Assembly: GCA_021775835.1 (NCBI GenBank)
Contig: JAJFHC010000056.1
Location: 1 to 30,533 of the forward strand
Length of the DNA: 30,533 nt
Reading direction: 5' to 3'
Source of the DNA: Hyphomicrobiales bacterium
GTDB taxonomy: Bacteria; Pseudomonadota; Alphaproteobacteria; Rhizobiales; JAJFHC01
Below, in pieces: positions 7,504 to 15,500 of the stretch (position 1 is the stretch's first letter; each line of letters starts with the position of its first letter). The notes beneath the pieces are model-generated. The model was not told where the DNA came from. It saw only the letters and a list, made by a program, of their open reading frames with translations, and did no database searches. A program made the position numbers and the translations under genes.

Positions 7504-8289
7504 CTAGCGGACGTTGCTCGTTGCTCGCATCATCTCGTCGGATGCGGTGATGACCTTGGCGTTCATTTCATAGGCGCGTTGGGCGGCAATAAGATCCGAA
7601 ATTTCCCCGACGGCATTGACGTTTGAGCCTTCCAGGAATTTCTGCAGTATTGAACCGAACCCGACTGAACCGGGGCTGCCGGTGTTGGCGGTGCCGCTTG
7701 CGGGCGTTTCCAGGAACAGATTGTCGCCGATTGCCTCAAGACCCGCCTTGTTGACGAACCGGGCCAACTCCACTTGTCCTGCAATCTGCGACGTCGTGCT
7801 GGTGCCGGTGAAGACTTCGACCTGGCCTTGGGCGTTGATCGCAATTTCCCGGGCGTCGTCAGGAATGGTTATGCCGGGCTGGACCTGATAACCGTCAAGG
7901 GTGACAAGCAGCCCATCGGCGTTCAGTTCGAAGGACCCCGCACGGGTATAAGCTGTCTGGCCGTCGGGCAGCTGGATCTGAAACATGCCTTCGCCACGGA
8001 TCGCCATGTCGAGCGACTTGTCGGTGTTCTGGAGATCTCCCTGGCCCATGACCCGGTAAGTGGAGGCGGTCCGGACACCGAGTCCGATCTGGATGCCGGC
8101 CGGGGCGATTGTGCCGCTATCGGATGAATTGGTTCCGACACGTTTGATGTTCTGGTAGAGGAGATCCTGAAACTCTGCACGCTGGCGCTTGTAGCCGGTG
8201 GTGCGCAAGTTTGCGATGTTGTTCGAGATGACCTCAACATTGAGCTGCTGGGCCAACATGCCCGTCGCTGCTATGTGTAGTGCCTTCAT
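7504..8289 (-). CDS. flgG: Flagellar distal rod protein FlgG
   Basis: FlgG is the distal rod subunit, exported and assembled through the P- and L-rings. The 261-residue protein matches the family length (260). It has the N-terminal rod signature VISNNIANLRTTGYKRQRAE, the central GLGVRTASTYRVMGQGDLQN and DMAIRGEGMFQIQLPDGQTA motifs, and the C-terminal helix GEISDLIAAQRAYEMNAKVI ending in DEMMRATSNVR. A strong ribosome site AAGGAGA precedes the ATG. It follows flgF by 60 bases. Confidence 0.98.
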   Translation of the reverse strand: MKALHIAATGMLAQQLNVEVISNNIANLRTTGYKRQRAEFQDLLYQNIKRVGTNSSDSGTIAPAGIQIGLGVRTASTYRVMGQGDLQNTDKSLDMAIRGEGMFQIQLPDGQTAYTRAGSFELNADGLLVTLDGYQVQPGITIPDDAREIAINAQGQVEVFTGTSTTSQIAGQVELARFVNKAGLEAIGDNLFLETPASGTANTGSPGSVGFGSILQKFLEGSNVNAVGEISDLIAAQRAYEMNAKVITASDEMMRATSNVR

Positions 8290-8349
8290 CGGTATTCTCC
8301 TTCTTTAACGGCAGGGGAGCTATCCCCTAAACGAAGCTGTCTGTTTGCG

Positions 8350-9090
8350 TTAGTTGCTGATCTGGCCGAGTTCCTGGATTGCGCGTTGGCGCAAGGTCGA
8401 TGTGGTTTCCAGCATCTTCGACATGCTGATGTAAGCCCGGCTGACCTCGATCATGCGGGTAAGTTCGACGACCGGTTTGACGTTTGACTTTTCGATGACA
8501 CCCTGGGCGATCCGGGGCGTTTCAATAGCCTGTGGCACGTCGTTCGACGAGAACAAGGCCCCGCCTTCCTTCTTGAGACTGTTTTCATTGTCGAACTCGA
8601 CGACCCGAAGCTGGCCCTTTTCACCCTCGCTTGTGGAAATGGTGCCATCGGTTGCGACCGAGAAATCGGTTTCTTCCGGGCTCACGATTACGATGCCTGA
8701 ACTCGTGAGGACGGGATCACCGTCTCCTGTGGTGAGACGGCCCTCGGCATCGATCTTCATGTGCCCGTTGCGTGTGTATCTTTCGCCCTGAGCGGTCTCA
8801 ACGACGAGCCATCCCTTGCCCGATACGGAGACGTCGAGAGGATTGCCCGTCGGCACCAGGTCGCCATCCGAGAAGTCGCGAATGGCGGCGACGTCGCGGA
8901 CATAGGAGATCGGCCTGTCCGTGCCTGAAGCATCGTGGGCTTCCGCGACCTGGACGACCAGTTCCTCGAACTTCAGGGATTCCGATTTGAAGCCTGCCGT
9001 TTCCATGTTGGCAAGATTGTTCGCCACAACATCCATCTGGCGCCCGAGGGCAACCTGGCGTGACAATCCGATCAAAAGGGCGTTTTCCAT
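8350..9090 (-). CDS. flgF: Flagellar proximal rod protein FlgF
   Basis: FlgF is a rod subunit located just below FlgG. The 246-residue protein (251 in E. coli) has VVANNLANMETAGFKSESLK near the N-terminus, the core DVSVSGKGWLVVETAQGERY, and the C-terminal helix VVELTRMIEVSRAYISMSKM. It is distinguished from FlgG by the shorter length and the absence of the QGDLQNT segment. It is the first gene of the flgF-flgG-flgA-flgH operon, about 110 bases downstream of a near-consensus sigma-54 element and divergent from fliL. No strong Shine-Dalgarno is visible (TCTGGAAACC). Confidence 0.97.
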   Translation of the reverse strand: MENALLIGLSRQVALGRQMDVVANNLANMETAGFKSESLKFEELVVQVAEAHDASGTDRPISYVRDVAAIRDFSDGDLVPTGNPLDVSVSGKGWLVVETAQGERYTRNGHMKIDAEGRLTTGDGDPVLTSSGIVIVSPEETDFSVATDGTISTSEGEKGQLRVVEFDNENSLKKEGGALFSSNDVPQAIETPRIAQGVIEKSNVKPVVELTRMIEVSRAYISMSKMLETTSTLRQRAIQELGQISN

Positions 9091-9448
9091 GGTTTCCAGA
9101 CCGTTAATTTCTGTGTCAATTTCAACGGTTCAGATGCAGGCGTCTAAAAAATTATTAACAGCAGTTCTGAACCAACGAAGTGTCTGGAATGTTAATATGC
9201 AGGCTTCGTGCCAGTTTGATTAACAAGTAAAAACAATAAGTTAATAAAAGACACTGTGCCTGTTTGGGGGTGCCGGGAAGGCCTTGCTGGGCAATATCTG
9301 CCGGTTACCCATGCCGGTGCGGTGAAACACTTCGTTAACCTCTCCTTCTTTAGATATAGGCGCACGCGTGCCAACGATTGACGTTCGGGACCAGTTCGCA
9401 GGTCCGGTGGTGCGTTTAGGGGTAATTGTGCTGGGGTTGGGATAGACA
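9091..9448. other. Divergent flgF-fliL control region, no gene
   Basis: A 358-base AT-rich intergenic region. It contains the sigma-54 element for flgF (9199-9213), several TTAA tetramers including GTTAACC at 9337-9343 that lack a second box at 7-base spacing, and a 5-bp inverted repeat GGACC-N8-GGTCC at 9388-9405 in the presumed fliL leader. I see no reading frame with coding character. Confidence 0.75.
9199..9213 (-). promoter_or_regulatory. Sigma-54 promoter for the flgF operon
   Basis: On the minus strand the sequence is TGGCACGAAGCCTGC, which matches the consensus TGGCACG-N4-TTGC at all but one base. GG and GC are 10 bases apart. Transcription would start near 9187, leaving a leader of about 97 bases before flgF. 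Confidence 0.8.
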
Positions 9449-9958
9449 ATGAGTGACACGTCAGGCGGAAGCGACGCCCAGGAAGAAGACGGCGGCACAG
9501 AGGCTGCACCGGCGCGCAAGTTGAGCGGCAAGGTTTTGGTTCTCTACATCGTCGCGCCTCTGCTGGTGCTCATCGCTGGCGGCGGCGCCGCATTCTTTCT
9601 TCTTTCCGGCGGCGAAGATTCGGGCGAGATGGCTGAGGCGGTCGTCAAGAAAGAGGCCGTCTTTCTCGAGTTGCCCGAAATGCTCGTCAACCTCAGTCAG
9701 AAGGAAAAGCGCGCGCAATATCTGAAGATAAAAGTCGCGCTGGAAATGTCGGACAAGAATGTTTCCAATTCCCTGCAACCGGTCATGCCGAGGATCGTGG
9801 ACACGTTCCAGGTTTACCTGAGGGAGTTGCGCAAGGAGGACCTGGAAGGTTCTGCCGGCGTTTACCGCTTGAAGGAAGAGCTCCTTCGACGGGTCAACCT
9901 GACGATCCGCCCGAGAAAAATCGACAGGGTGCTGTTCAAAGAAATCATCATTCAATAG
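9449..9958 (+). CDS. fliL: Flagellar stator-associated protein FliL
   Basis: FliL is a single-pass inner-membrane protein that surrounds the MotAB stator and supports torque. The 169-residue protein has an acidic cytoplasmic tail, a transmembrane helix about residues 28-52 (VLVLYIVAPLLVLIAGGGAA) and a periplasmic stomatin-like domain with FLELPEMLVNLSQ, RAQYLKIKVALEMSDKN, and the conserved end YRLKEELLRRVNLTIRPRKI then DRVLFKEIIIQ. It heads a plus-strand operon, 15 bases before fliM. No clear CtrA or sigma-54 site was found in its leader. Confidence 0.96.
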   Translation: MSDTSGGSDAQEEDGGTEAAPARKLSGKVLVLYIVAPLLVLIAGGGAAFFLLSGGEDSGEMAEAVVKKEAVFLELPEMLVNLSQKEKRAQYLKIKVALEMSDKNVSNSLQPVMPRIVDTFQVYLRELRKEDLEGSAGVYRLKEELLRRVNLTIRPRKIDRVLFKEIIIQ

Positions 9959-9973
9959 GGACTATTCGGACTC

Positions 9974-11257
9974 ATGGCTGAGGGCGAAACAACTTCCGAA
10001 GACCCGCAGGCGTCCGGCGCGGACGGTGACGCTTCAACCGACGATCAGATGGCGGATGAATGGGCCGCGATGATCGAAGGTGAGGAGGGCGGCGGCGGCG
10101 ACGATGCTCTCGCCGACGAATGGGCCGCCATGCTTGAAGGCGGCGACGGTGGCGGCGACGGAGAGGCGGGCCAGAACGACGACGAGATGGCCGAACGCTG
10201 GGCGGAGATGATCGGCGGTGACGGCGATGATGGTTCGGGCCGTGGTGCGGAACGCATTCTCAACCAGGACGAAATCGACAGTCTCCTTGGTTTCAACCTT
10301 TCGGATGATTTCGATTCCGAAGGCGGCATTCAGTCCATCATCAATTCGACGCTGGTTTCCTACGAGCGTCTTCCGATGCTCGAAATCGTTTTCGACCGGC
10401 TTGTCCGGCTGATGACGACGAGCTTGCGGAACTTCACGTCGGACAATGTCGAGGTCAGTCTCGATGGCATCACTTCCATCCGTTTCGGAGATTATCTCAA
10501 CTCGATTCCGCTGCCGGCAATCCTCTCGGTGTTCAAGGCCCGGGAGTGGGACAACTACGGCCTTATTACGGTTGATTCGAACCTGATCTATTCGATCGTT
10601 GATGTGCTTCTGGGAGGTCGTCACAGCGCTGCAAAAAGGCGCATAGAAGGCCGCCCCTACACAACCATTGAAACGGCCCTGGTGGAACGTCTGATCGAAG
10701 TTGTCCTGGGGGATGCACAGGCCGCATTCGAACCCCTTTCTCCGGTTACGTTCGATCTGGACCGGGTTGAAACCAACCCGCGGTTCACCGCTATTACCAG
10801 GCCCGCAAACGCTTCCATCCTGGTCAAGCTGCGGATCGACATGGAAGACCGCGGCGGGCGGATCGAAATGTTGATCCCCTATGCCACCCTGGAACCCATC
10901 CGCGAACTGTTGCTGCAGATGTTCATGGGTGAAAAGTTCGGGCGCGATCCAATCTGGGAAACCCACCTGGCGAACGAATTGTGGGTCACCGAGCTTGAGA
11001 TCGATGCGGTGCTCGACGAACAGCAGATTCCCTTGCGCGATGCCATGAATCTGGAAGTTGGACAAACGGTTATGCTCAATTGCACAACCAACGGATCGAT
11101 CGATCTGCGCTGCGGCGGGGTTCCGCTCCTGAAGGGGCGAATGGGGAAAGTCGGAGACCACATCGCCGTGCAGGTGGTGCAGGGCATTAAACTTGACCGA
11201 AACAAACATGCGGAGCTCGGCTTGAATAGCGAACCCGAGCAGGGGGCAGTATTATGA
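9974..11257 (+). CDS. fliM: Flagellar motor switch protein FliM with extended N-terminus
   Basis: FliM sits in the cytoplasmic C-ring, binds CheY-P and links FliG to FliN. At 427 residues it is about 90 longer than enteric FliM (334), and the extra length is all at the N-terminus. The CheY-binding peptide ILNQDEIDSLLGF, normally at the extreme N-terminus, is at residues 95-107. Before it come three tandem copies of an acidic peptide of the form [D/E]-[E/R]-W-A-x-M-[I/L] with Trp30, Trp50 and Trp76, spaced by Gly/Asp-rich linkers. The middle domain (LPMLEIVFDRLVRLMTTSLR, YGLITVDSNLIYSIVDVLLGG) and the C-terminal SpoA domain (about 335-410) are normal. No fliN is present in the window. The stop overlaps the next start (ATGA). 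Confidence 0.97.
   Translation: MAEGETTSEDPQASGADGDASTDDQMADEWAAMIEGEEGGGGDDALADEWAAMLEGGDGGGDGEAGQNDDEMAERWAEMIGGDGDDGSGRGAERILNQDEIDSLLGFNLSDDFDSEGGIQSIINSTLVSYERLPMLEIVFDRLVRLMTTSLRNFTSDNVEVSLDGITSIRFGDYLNSIPLPAILSVFKAREWDNYGLITVDSNLIYSIVDVLLGGRHSAAKRRIEGRPYTTIETALVERLIEVVLGDAQAAFEPLSPVTFDLDRVETNPRFTAITRPANASILVKLRIDMEDRGGRIEMLIPYATLEPIRELLLQMFMGEKFGRDPIWETHLANELWVTELEIDAVLDEQQIPLRDAMNLEVGQTVMLNCTTNGSIDLRCGGVPLLKGRMGKVGDHIAVQVVQGIKLDRNKHAELGLNSEPEQGAVL
10043..10219 (+). repeat. Three tandem DEWAAM-type peptide repeats inside fliM
   Basis: Residues 24-36, 44-56 and 70-82 of FliM read DQMADEWAAMIEG, DALADEWAAMLEG and DEMAERWAEMIGG. At DNA level the copies are similar but not identical, so they are an old, selected duplication rather than a recent slip. 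They resemble the DDLWAEAL peptide near the N-terminus of E. coli FliN. Confidence 0.85.
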
Positions 11258-11607
11258 GTTTTCCAATTGGGCTTGTGCTTGATGGTTTGGTGGCAGTTCT
11301 GCTGGTAGCGACGATCTCATACTGTTTCAGCCTCTCGAAAAAACTGGAGCGATTGCGTGATGCGGAAGGAGACCTGCGCCATGTGATCGCCGATCTTGTC
11401 GGCGCGACACAACAGGCGGAGCGTGCCATCACCGGTTTGAAACTAACCGCTGAAGACACCGACGCCCAGCTGTCCAAGAAGCTGACAATGGCCAGGACGC
11501 TGATCGAAGAACTTTCGACGCTCGCAAGGGTACGGGCAGGAAACGGTCAGGACTTGCGTCGCCCCGAACCCGAGTATCGCAACAGTTCTTTGAGGAAGGC
11601 AGGATGA
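11254..11607 (+). CDS. Small membrane coiled-coil protein, DUF6468-like
   Basis: A 117-residue protein with one N-terminal transmembrane helix (about residues 5-25, IGLVLDGLVAVLLVATISYC), followed by a coiled coil (KKLERLRDAEGDLRHVIADL, then QQAERAITGLKLTAEDTDAQ) and a polar tail. I associate this pattern, found between fliM and a MotE-like gene in alphaproteobacteria, with the uncharacterised DUF6468 family. The start overlaps the fliM stop by four bases and its stop overlaps the next gene by four, so it is translationally coupled in the fliL-fliM operon. The function is unknown. Its position suggests a motor- or stator-associated inner-membrane component, probably facing the cytoplasm, but the topology is only inferred. 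Confidence 0.75.
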   Translation: MSFPIGLVLDGLVAVLLVATISYCFSLSKKLERLRDAEGDLRHVIADLVGATQQAERAITGLKLTAEDTDAQLSKKLTMARTLIEELSTLARVRAGNGQDLRRPEPEYRNSSLRKAG

Positions 11608-12383
11608 TGAATTTCCGGTCGTCGCAACCACAGACAAAATCTGGCACCAAGTCGCTTCGCCTGTTTCCTGTGGTCATGTATGCCGCTGCAGGTCTCCTGT
11701 TGATCAAGGTCGCGCATATTGCGTTCAGTCCGGACCTGGACGGATTGACCGTGTCACAGGCATTTGCCCAGGAGACAGAGACCAAGGCGTCGGACGCAGA
11801 GCCGCCCAAAGACACCGACGAAGAGAAAACAGCCGATGCCACAAACGAAAAAGACGAGGCGGCCAAGGATGGTGAAGAAGAGGACGCGAAATCTCAGGCG
11901 GACATCGGCAATAGCAGAAAAGATCTGATCACCACCACCGAGATCGAGGTGCTCGAACGCCTGGCGGAGCGGCGTAAGATGCTGGATCGGAAAGAAACCG
12001 ACCTGAAGCTTCGGGAAAATCTCCTGAAGGCCGCCGAAAAGCGCATAGAAGGCAAACTTGAAGACATTCGCAAAATCGAGGCACGCATCGAGAAGTCCTT
12101 CGGAGATGGCAACAAGCGAAAGGCTGAGCGTTTCAAGGATCTCGTGAGCATGTACGAGAACATGAAACCCAAAGACGCGGCGCGTATATTCAACACGCTC
12201 GACCTCGATGTTCTTCTCTCCGTGGTCCAGAACATGAATGCCAGGAAGATGGCGGGAATCCTCGCCAAGATGGATCCGCAGGCCGCCCAGAGACTCACTG
12301 TAGAACTTGCCGCAATCGCCTCGGGATCGATGAAAACAAATTCATCGGAACTGCCGCTTGTTACCGACAATGGCGCCAGTTAG
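11604..12383 (+). CDS. motE: MotE-like periplasmic protein with MgtE-N-type domain
   Basis: A 259-residue protein with an N-terminal membrane anchor or signal (about residues 21-42), a very acidic low-complexity stretch (about 55-100, rich in Asp, Glu, Lys), a long coiled coil (about 112-170, LERLAERRKMLDRKETDLKL) and a C-terminal helical domain like the MgtE N-terminal module (RFKDLVSMYENMKPKDAARI, then LAKMDPQAAQRLTVELA). In Sinorhizobium, MotE is a periplasmic chaperone for the stator-associated protein MotC. No motC or motAB is visible here, so the substrate is unknown. FliG is a remote relative of MgtE-N, but the signal anchor argues against a cytoplasmic switch role. It is the fourth gene of the fliL operon. 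Confidence 0.8.
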   Translation: MMNFRSSQPQTKSGTKSLRLFPVVMYAAAGLLLIKVAHIAFSPDLDGLTVSQAFAQETETKASDAEPPKDTDEEKTADATNEKDEAAKDGEEEDAKSQADIGNSRKDLITTTEIEVLERLAERRKMLDRKETDLKLRENLLKAAEKRIEGKLEDIRKIEARIEKSFGDGNKRKAERFKDLVSMYENMKPKDAARIFNTLDLDVLLSVVQNMNARKMAGILAKMDPQAAQRLTVELAAIASGSMKTNSSELPLVTDNGAS

Positions 12384-12417
12384 AGCATCATCCGACAGCA
12401 CGAGTTATTAACGTTTG

Positions 12418-12432
12418 TTAAAAGGGTGTTAA
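12418..12432. promoter_or_regulatory. CtrA box upstream of the AMIN/TPR gene
   Basis: Perfect TTAA-N7-TTAA, followed by CC, and preceded by a third TTAA at 6-base spacing (12408-12411), giving a small array. It lies about 136 bases upstream of the start at 12568, in the 184-base gap after motE, so the large gene probably has its own CtrA-controlled promoter. Confidence 0.65.
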
Positions 12433-12567
12433 CCGATTTCACGATAGCCTGATCGGGTGGTCAAGCGCGTGCTCTTGTGCTGTGCCGGGAGCTGGATCCG
12501 CTGATACGGAACGGGCAGTTTTATTATGACGGTGGTCAATCATTGCGATCGTGGAGGAGCGCGCTGC

Positions 12568-15500
12568 ATGACGCTGGATAAACTCCGGCGCCATCTTCTC
12601 GGCGTTGCCCTGTCCGGTGTCGTCCTGATGACAACCGCATCCGTCAGCATTGATCGTGCTGCGGCAGAGGATGCCTCACCGTTCCGGCTCGAGACCCAGA
12701 ACGGTTTTGGCCGGATGATTTTCAGCTTCAAACAACTGCCAAAGTACAATGTAAAAGCCACAGACTCTGTTCTGGTGGTTTCCTTTGATCGTGAAATTGA
12801 CCTGAACCAGGCCTTGAAGGAACTGCGAGACCAGGATTTTGTGGTCGCAGGCAGGCTTGATCCCGACCGCAAGGCCGTCCGTTTTGCATTGGGCCGAAAG
12901 CTCAAGGTCAATGCGATCGAAGCGGGGGAGCAGTTGTTTGTTGACCTGCTGCCGGACACCTGGACGGGCGCCCCACCGGCGTTGCCGCCAAAGGTCATTG
13001 CGGAACTCAACCGCCGTGCCAAGATTGCGGAGAAGGAAGCTCGAAAGAAGGCGCTCATCAAAGAGGCTCACGACCGGAACAGAAAGGTTCATGTTCGTGT
13101 TGGTGAGCACCCGACTTTCACCCGTATCGAGTTTCAGTGGGTCGAGCGTCCGGATTCCCGTGTTACGCGCGACGGCAACAAGATTCATGTGACCTTCGAC
13201 GAAATCGCGACGCCGGTAATGGGGCGGCTGCTCGCTGATCCTCCGAAGTTCGTCAACAGTGCGGAGTCCCGGGTTGGTGAAGAAGGCATCACGATAACCC
13301 TCAATATCGAGCCGCAAACCGACGTGCGGGGTTTCATCGAGGACAAGTCCTATATCGTCGACATTTCAAGTTCGGTTGTGGATCAGTCGCTGACTGGTTT
13401 GATCAAGACGCTTGTTGGTGAACAGGAATCGTCGTCCGGGAAAACCCGAGGGGGCTATACGGATCTGAAAGCTGATCCAAAACATGACGTGGCGAAAACC
13501 GCTGAAGATCCGGTTGTCGACAACCGCGCGGTTAGCTCTCCTGCGACGAAAGCGGCAAAAACCGGCATTGAGACAACCGCCGTTGAAAAAACTGTCGCTG
13601 AGGCCTCACCCATGGGTGTGGGGGACTTGCCGTCAGCCGACGCCAAGCCGGACAATGATCCTGATCGGGATATCGCAGACGCACTTTATCTGGGGCAACT
13701 GGATATCGAGGTGCCGACAATCGTGGTGCGGGAACGGCCGCTTGGTCGGAATGGATTGGTGCCGCTTCCCGATCACAAGCTGGCAGCGCTTTCAAACAGC
13801 AAGAACGACGGAAGCGGGGGCGACACCAAGTCGGCCACGCCCGGGCAGCCTGACAACTCTTCCGATAGTCCCGCTGTCCCCAAGATACAACCAGCCGGCA
13901 GTCAACCAGCCAAGGAAATGGGTACGTCTTTTAAAACAATGTCGGTGCCGGACGATCCGGTTCAGGGGAGTGACGCTCGGAAAACTGACGTCACCTTTTC
14001 ATTCGATGCCCCGGTTGCGGCGGCGGCATTCACGCGATCCGATGCCCTTTGGCTGGTGTTCGATACTGACGAACCGGTTGACTGGAGTCCGTTGAAGGGG
14101 AAAGGGGCAGCCTATCTTGGCGAACCTGTCCTGCTGAATGTCGACGGCGCCCGTATTGCCCGATTGCCTTTGTCGACAAACCTGCGTGTCGTCGTCAAGC
14201 CGAAAGGCTTGAACTGGACGGTCTCGCTTCGCTCAGACGCAGGTACGGAAGCCAAGGCGGTCAAACTGAAGCGGAGCAAACGCCAGGATGGGTTGTTGAA
14301 GGTTTCCTCCAGTGTTCCCGGAGCCAGCAATGTCCATTTTGTCAAAGACCCGGTTATTGGTGACACGATTGCCGTTGTCACCGTACAGCCGGAATTTCCA
14401 GCGCGCAGCAAGGCCCAGAAATTTGTCGAGTTCGATGCGCTGAATGCCGCCCATGGATTGGTGATAAAGCCTCATGCCGACGATCTGGCTGTCCGTCTGT
14501 CGAAGGGCGAGATCATAATTACCCGAAGTGCCGGTCTTACTCTTTCGGCACCTTCGGATGACACCGGCATCGGCGGCAATCGCTCGAAGCAGTCGTCGAC
14601 AACCCGGGGGCTGGTGGATTTTGCGCAATGGGCCGGAGATCCCGAGAAACCGTTTTCCGATCATGTGGGAGAACTCGAGTACGGGATATCAACGCTTCCG
14701 GGTTTTCAGGCGGTCGGATTGCGACTGGAACTGGCCAAGTTTTACCTTTCAAACCAGTTGGGACCCGAGGCTTACGGCCAGCTGGGTCTGATCCGCGAGA
14801 ACGATCCCGATGTTGACGGAAAACCAATTTTCCATGCCATGCGGGCCATCGCCAAACTCCTGATGCATCGCCCAATGAGTGCCGGCAAGGACCTGTCGCA
14901 CTTTGGCGTGGGCGATGATGATTCGATGATCCCCTGGCGCGCAGAAATGAACCGGCAGTTGCGGCGCTGGCGTGAAGCGATGGCCGACTACACCCGAAGC
15001 GATGATGAAATAAGCCAGTATCCGGAAGAGCTGCAGAATCGATTCCGGTTGAATGCCGCGCGCACAGCGATTGAAGTAGAGGACTGGCAAGCGGCAGATT
15101 TTCAATTGCGTTCGCTTTCCGAGAAGAGGCTGGGTGCCGCAAAGGAGGCAGCAGCGACATTGCTGCGTGGCCGTTTGCTCCAGGGCCTGGGACGCACGGC
15201 GGAAGCTCTCGATGCCTACGGGCTGGCCATCGCCAGTACCGACCGCCAAGCAGAAGCGGAGGCCACATTCCATCACACCGGCCTGGCGCTGGAACTTGGG
15301 ACAATCACGCCCGATCAAGCCGTCCATCGTCTCGAGAGCGCAACGGTCATGTGGCGGGGCGACGACCTTGAATTGAGAGTCTTGCGCGAGCTTGCGAAAA
15401 TGCAAGCCATGCAGCATCAGTACCGCCGCGCACTGGGTCTTATGAAAACCGCGGTGGTCAACTTTCCCGGCGATCCGATAGCCCGCTCGATTCACGATGA

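Noticed and set aside
10034..11209. Long open frame antisense to fliM (391 codons)
   Set aside because: fliM is certain on the plus strand; the antisense translation has no domain pattern and arises from third-position bias.
12459..12473. Possible sigma-54 element upstream of the AMIN/TPR gene (TGGTCAAGCGCGTGC)
   Set aside because: Only the GG/GC spacing fits; the C of TGGC and the first T of TTGC are missing.
14537..15495. Antisense open frames within the AMIN/TPR gene
   Set aside because: Their translations have no family features; the sense frame is continuous and has a signal peptide and repeat structure.
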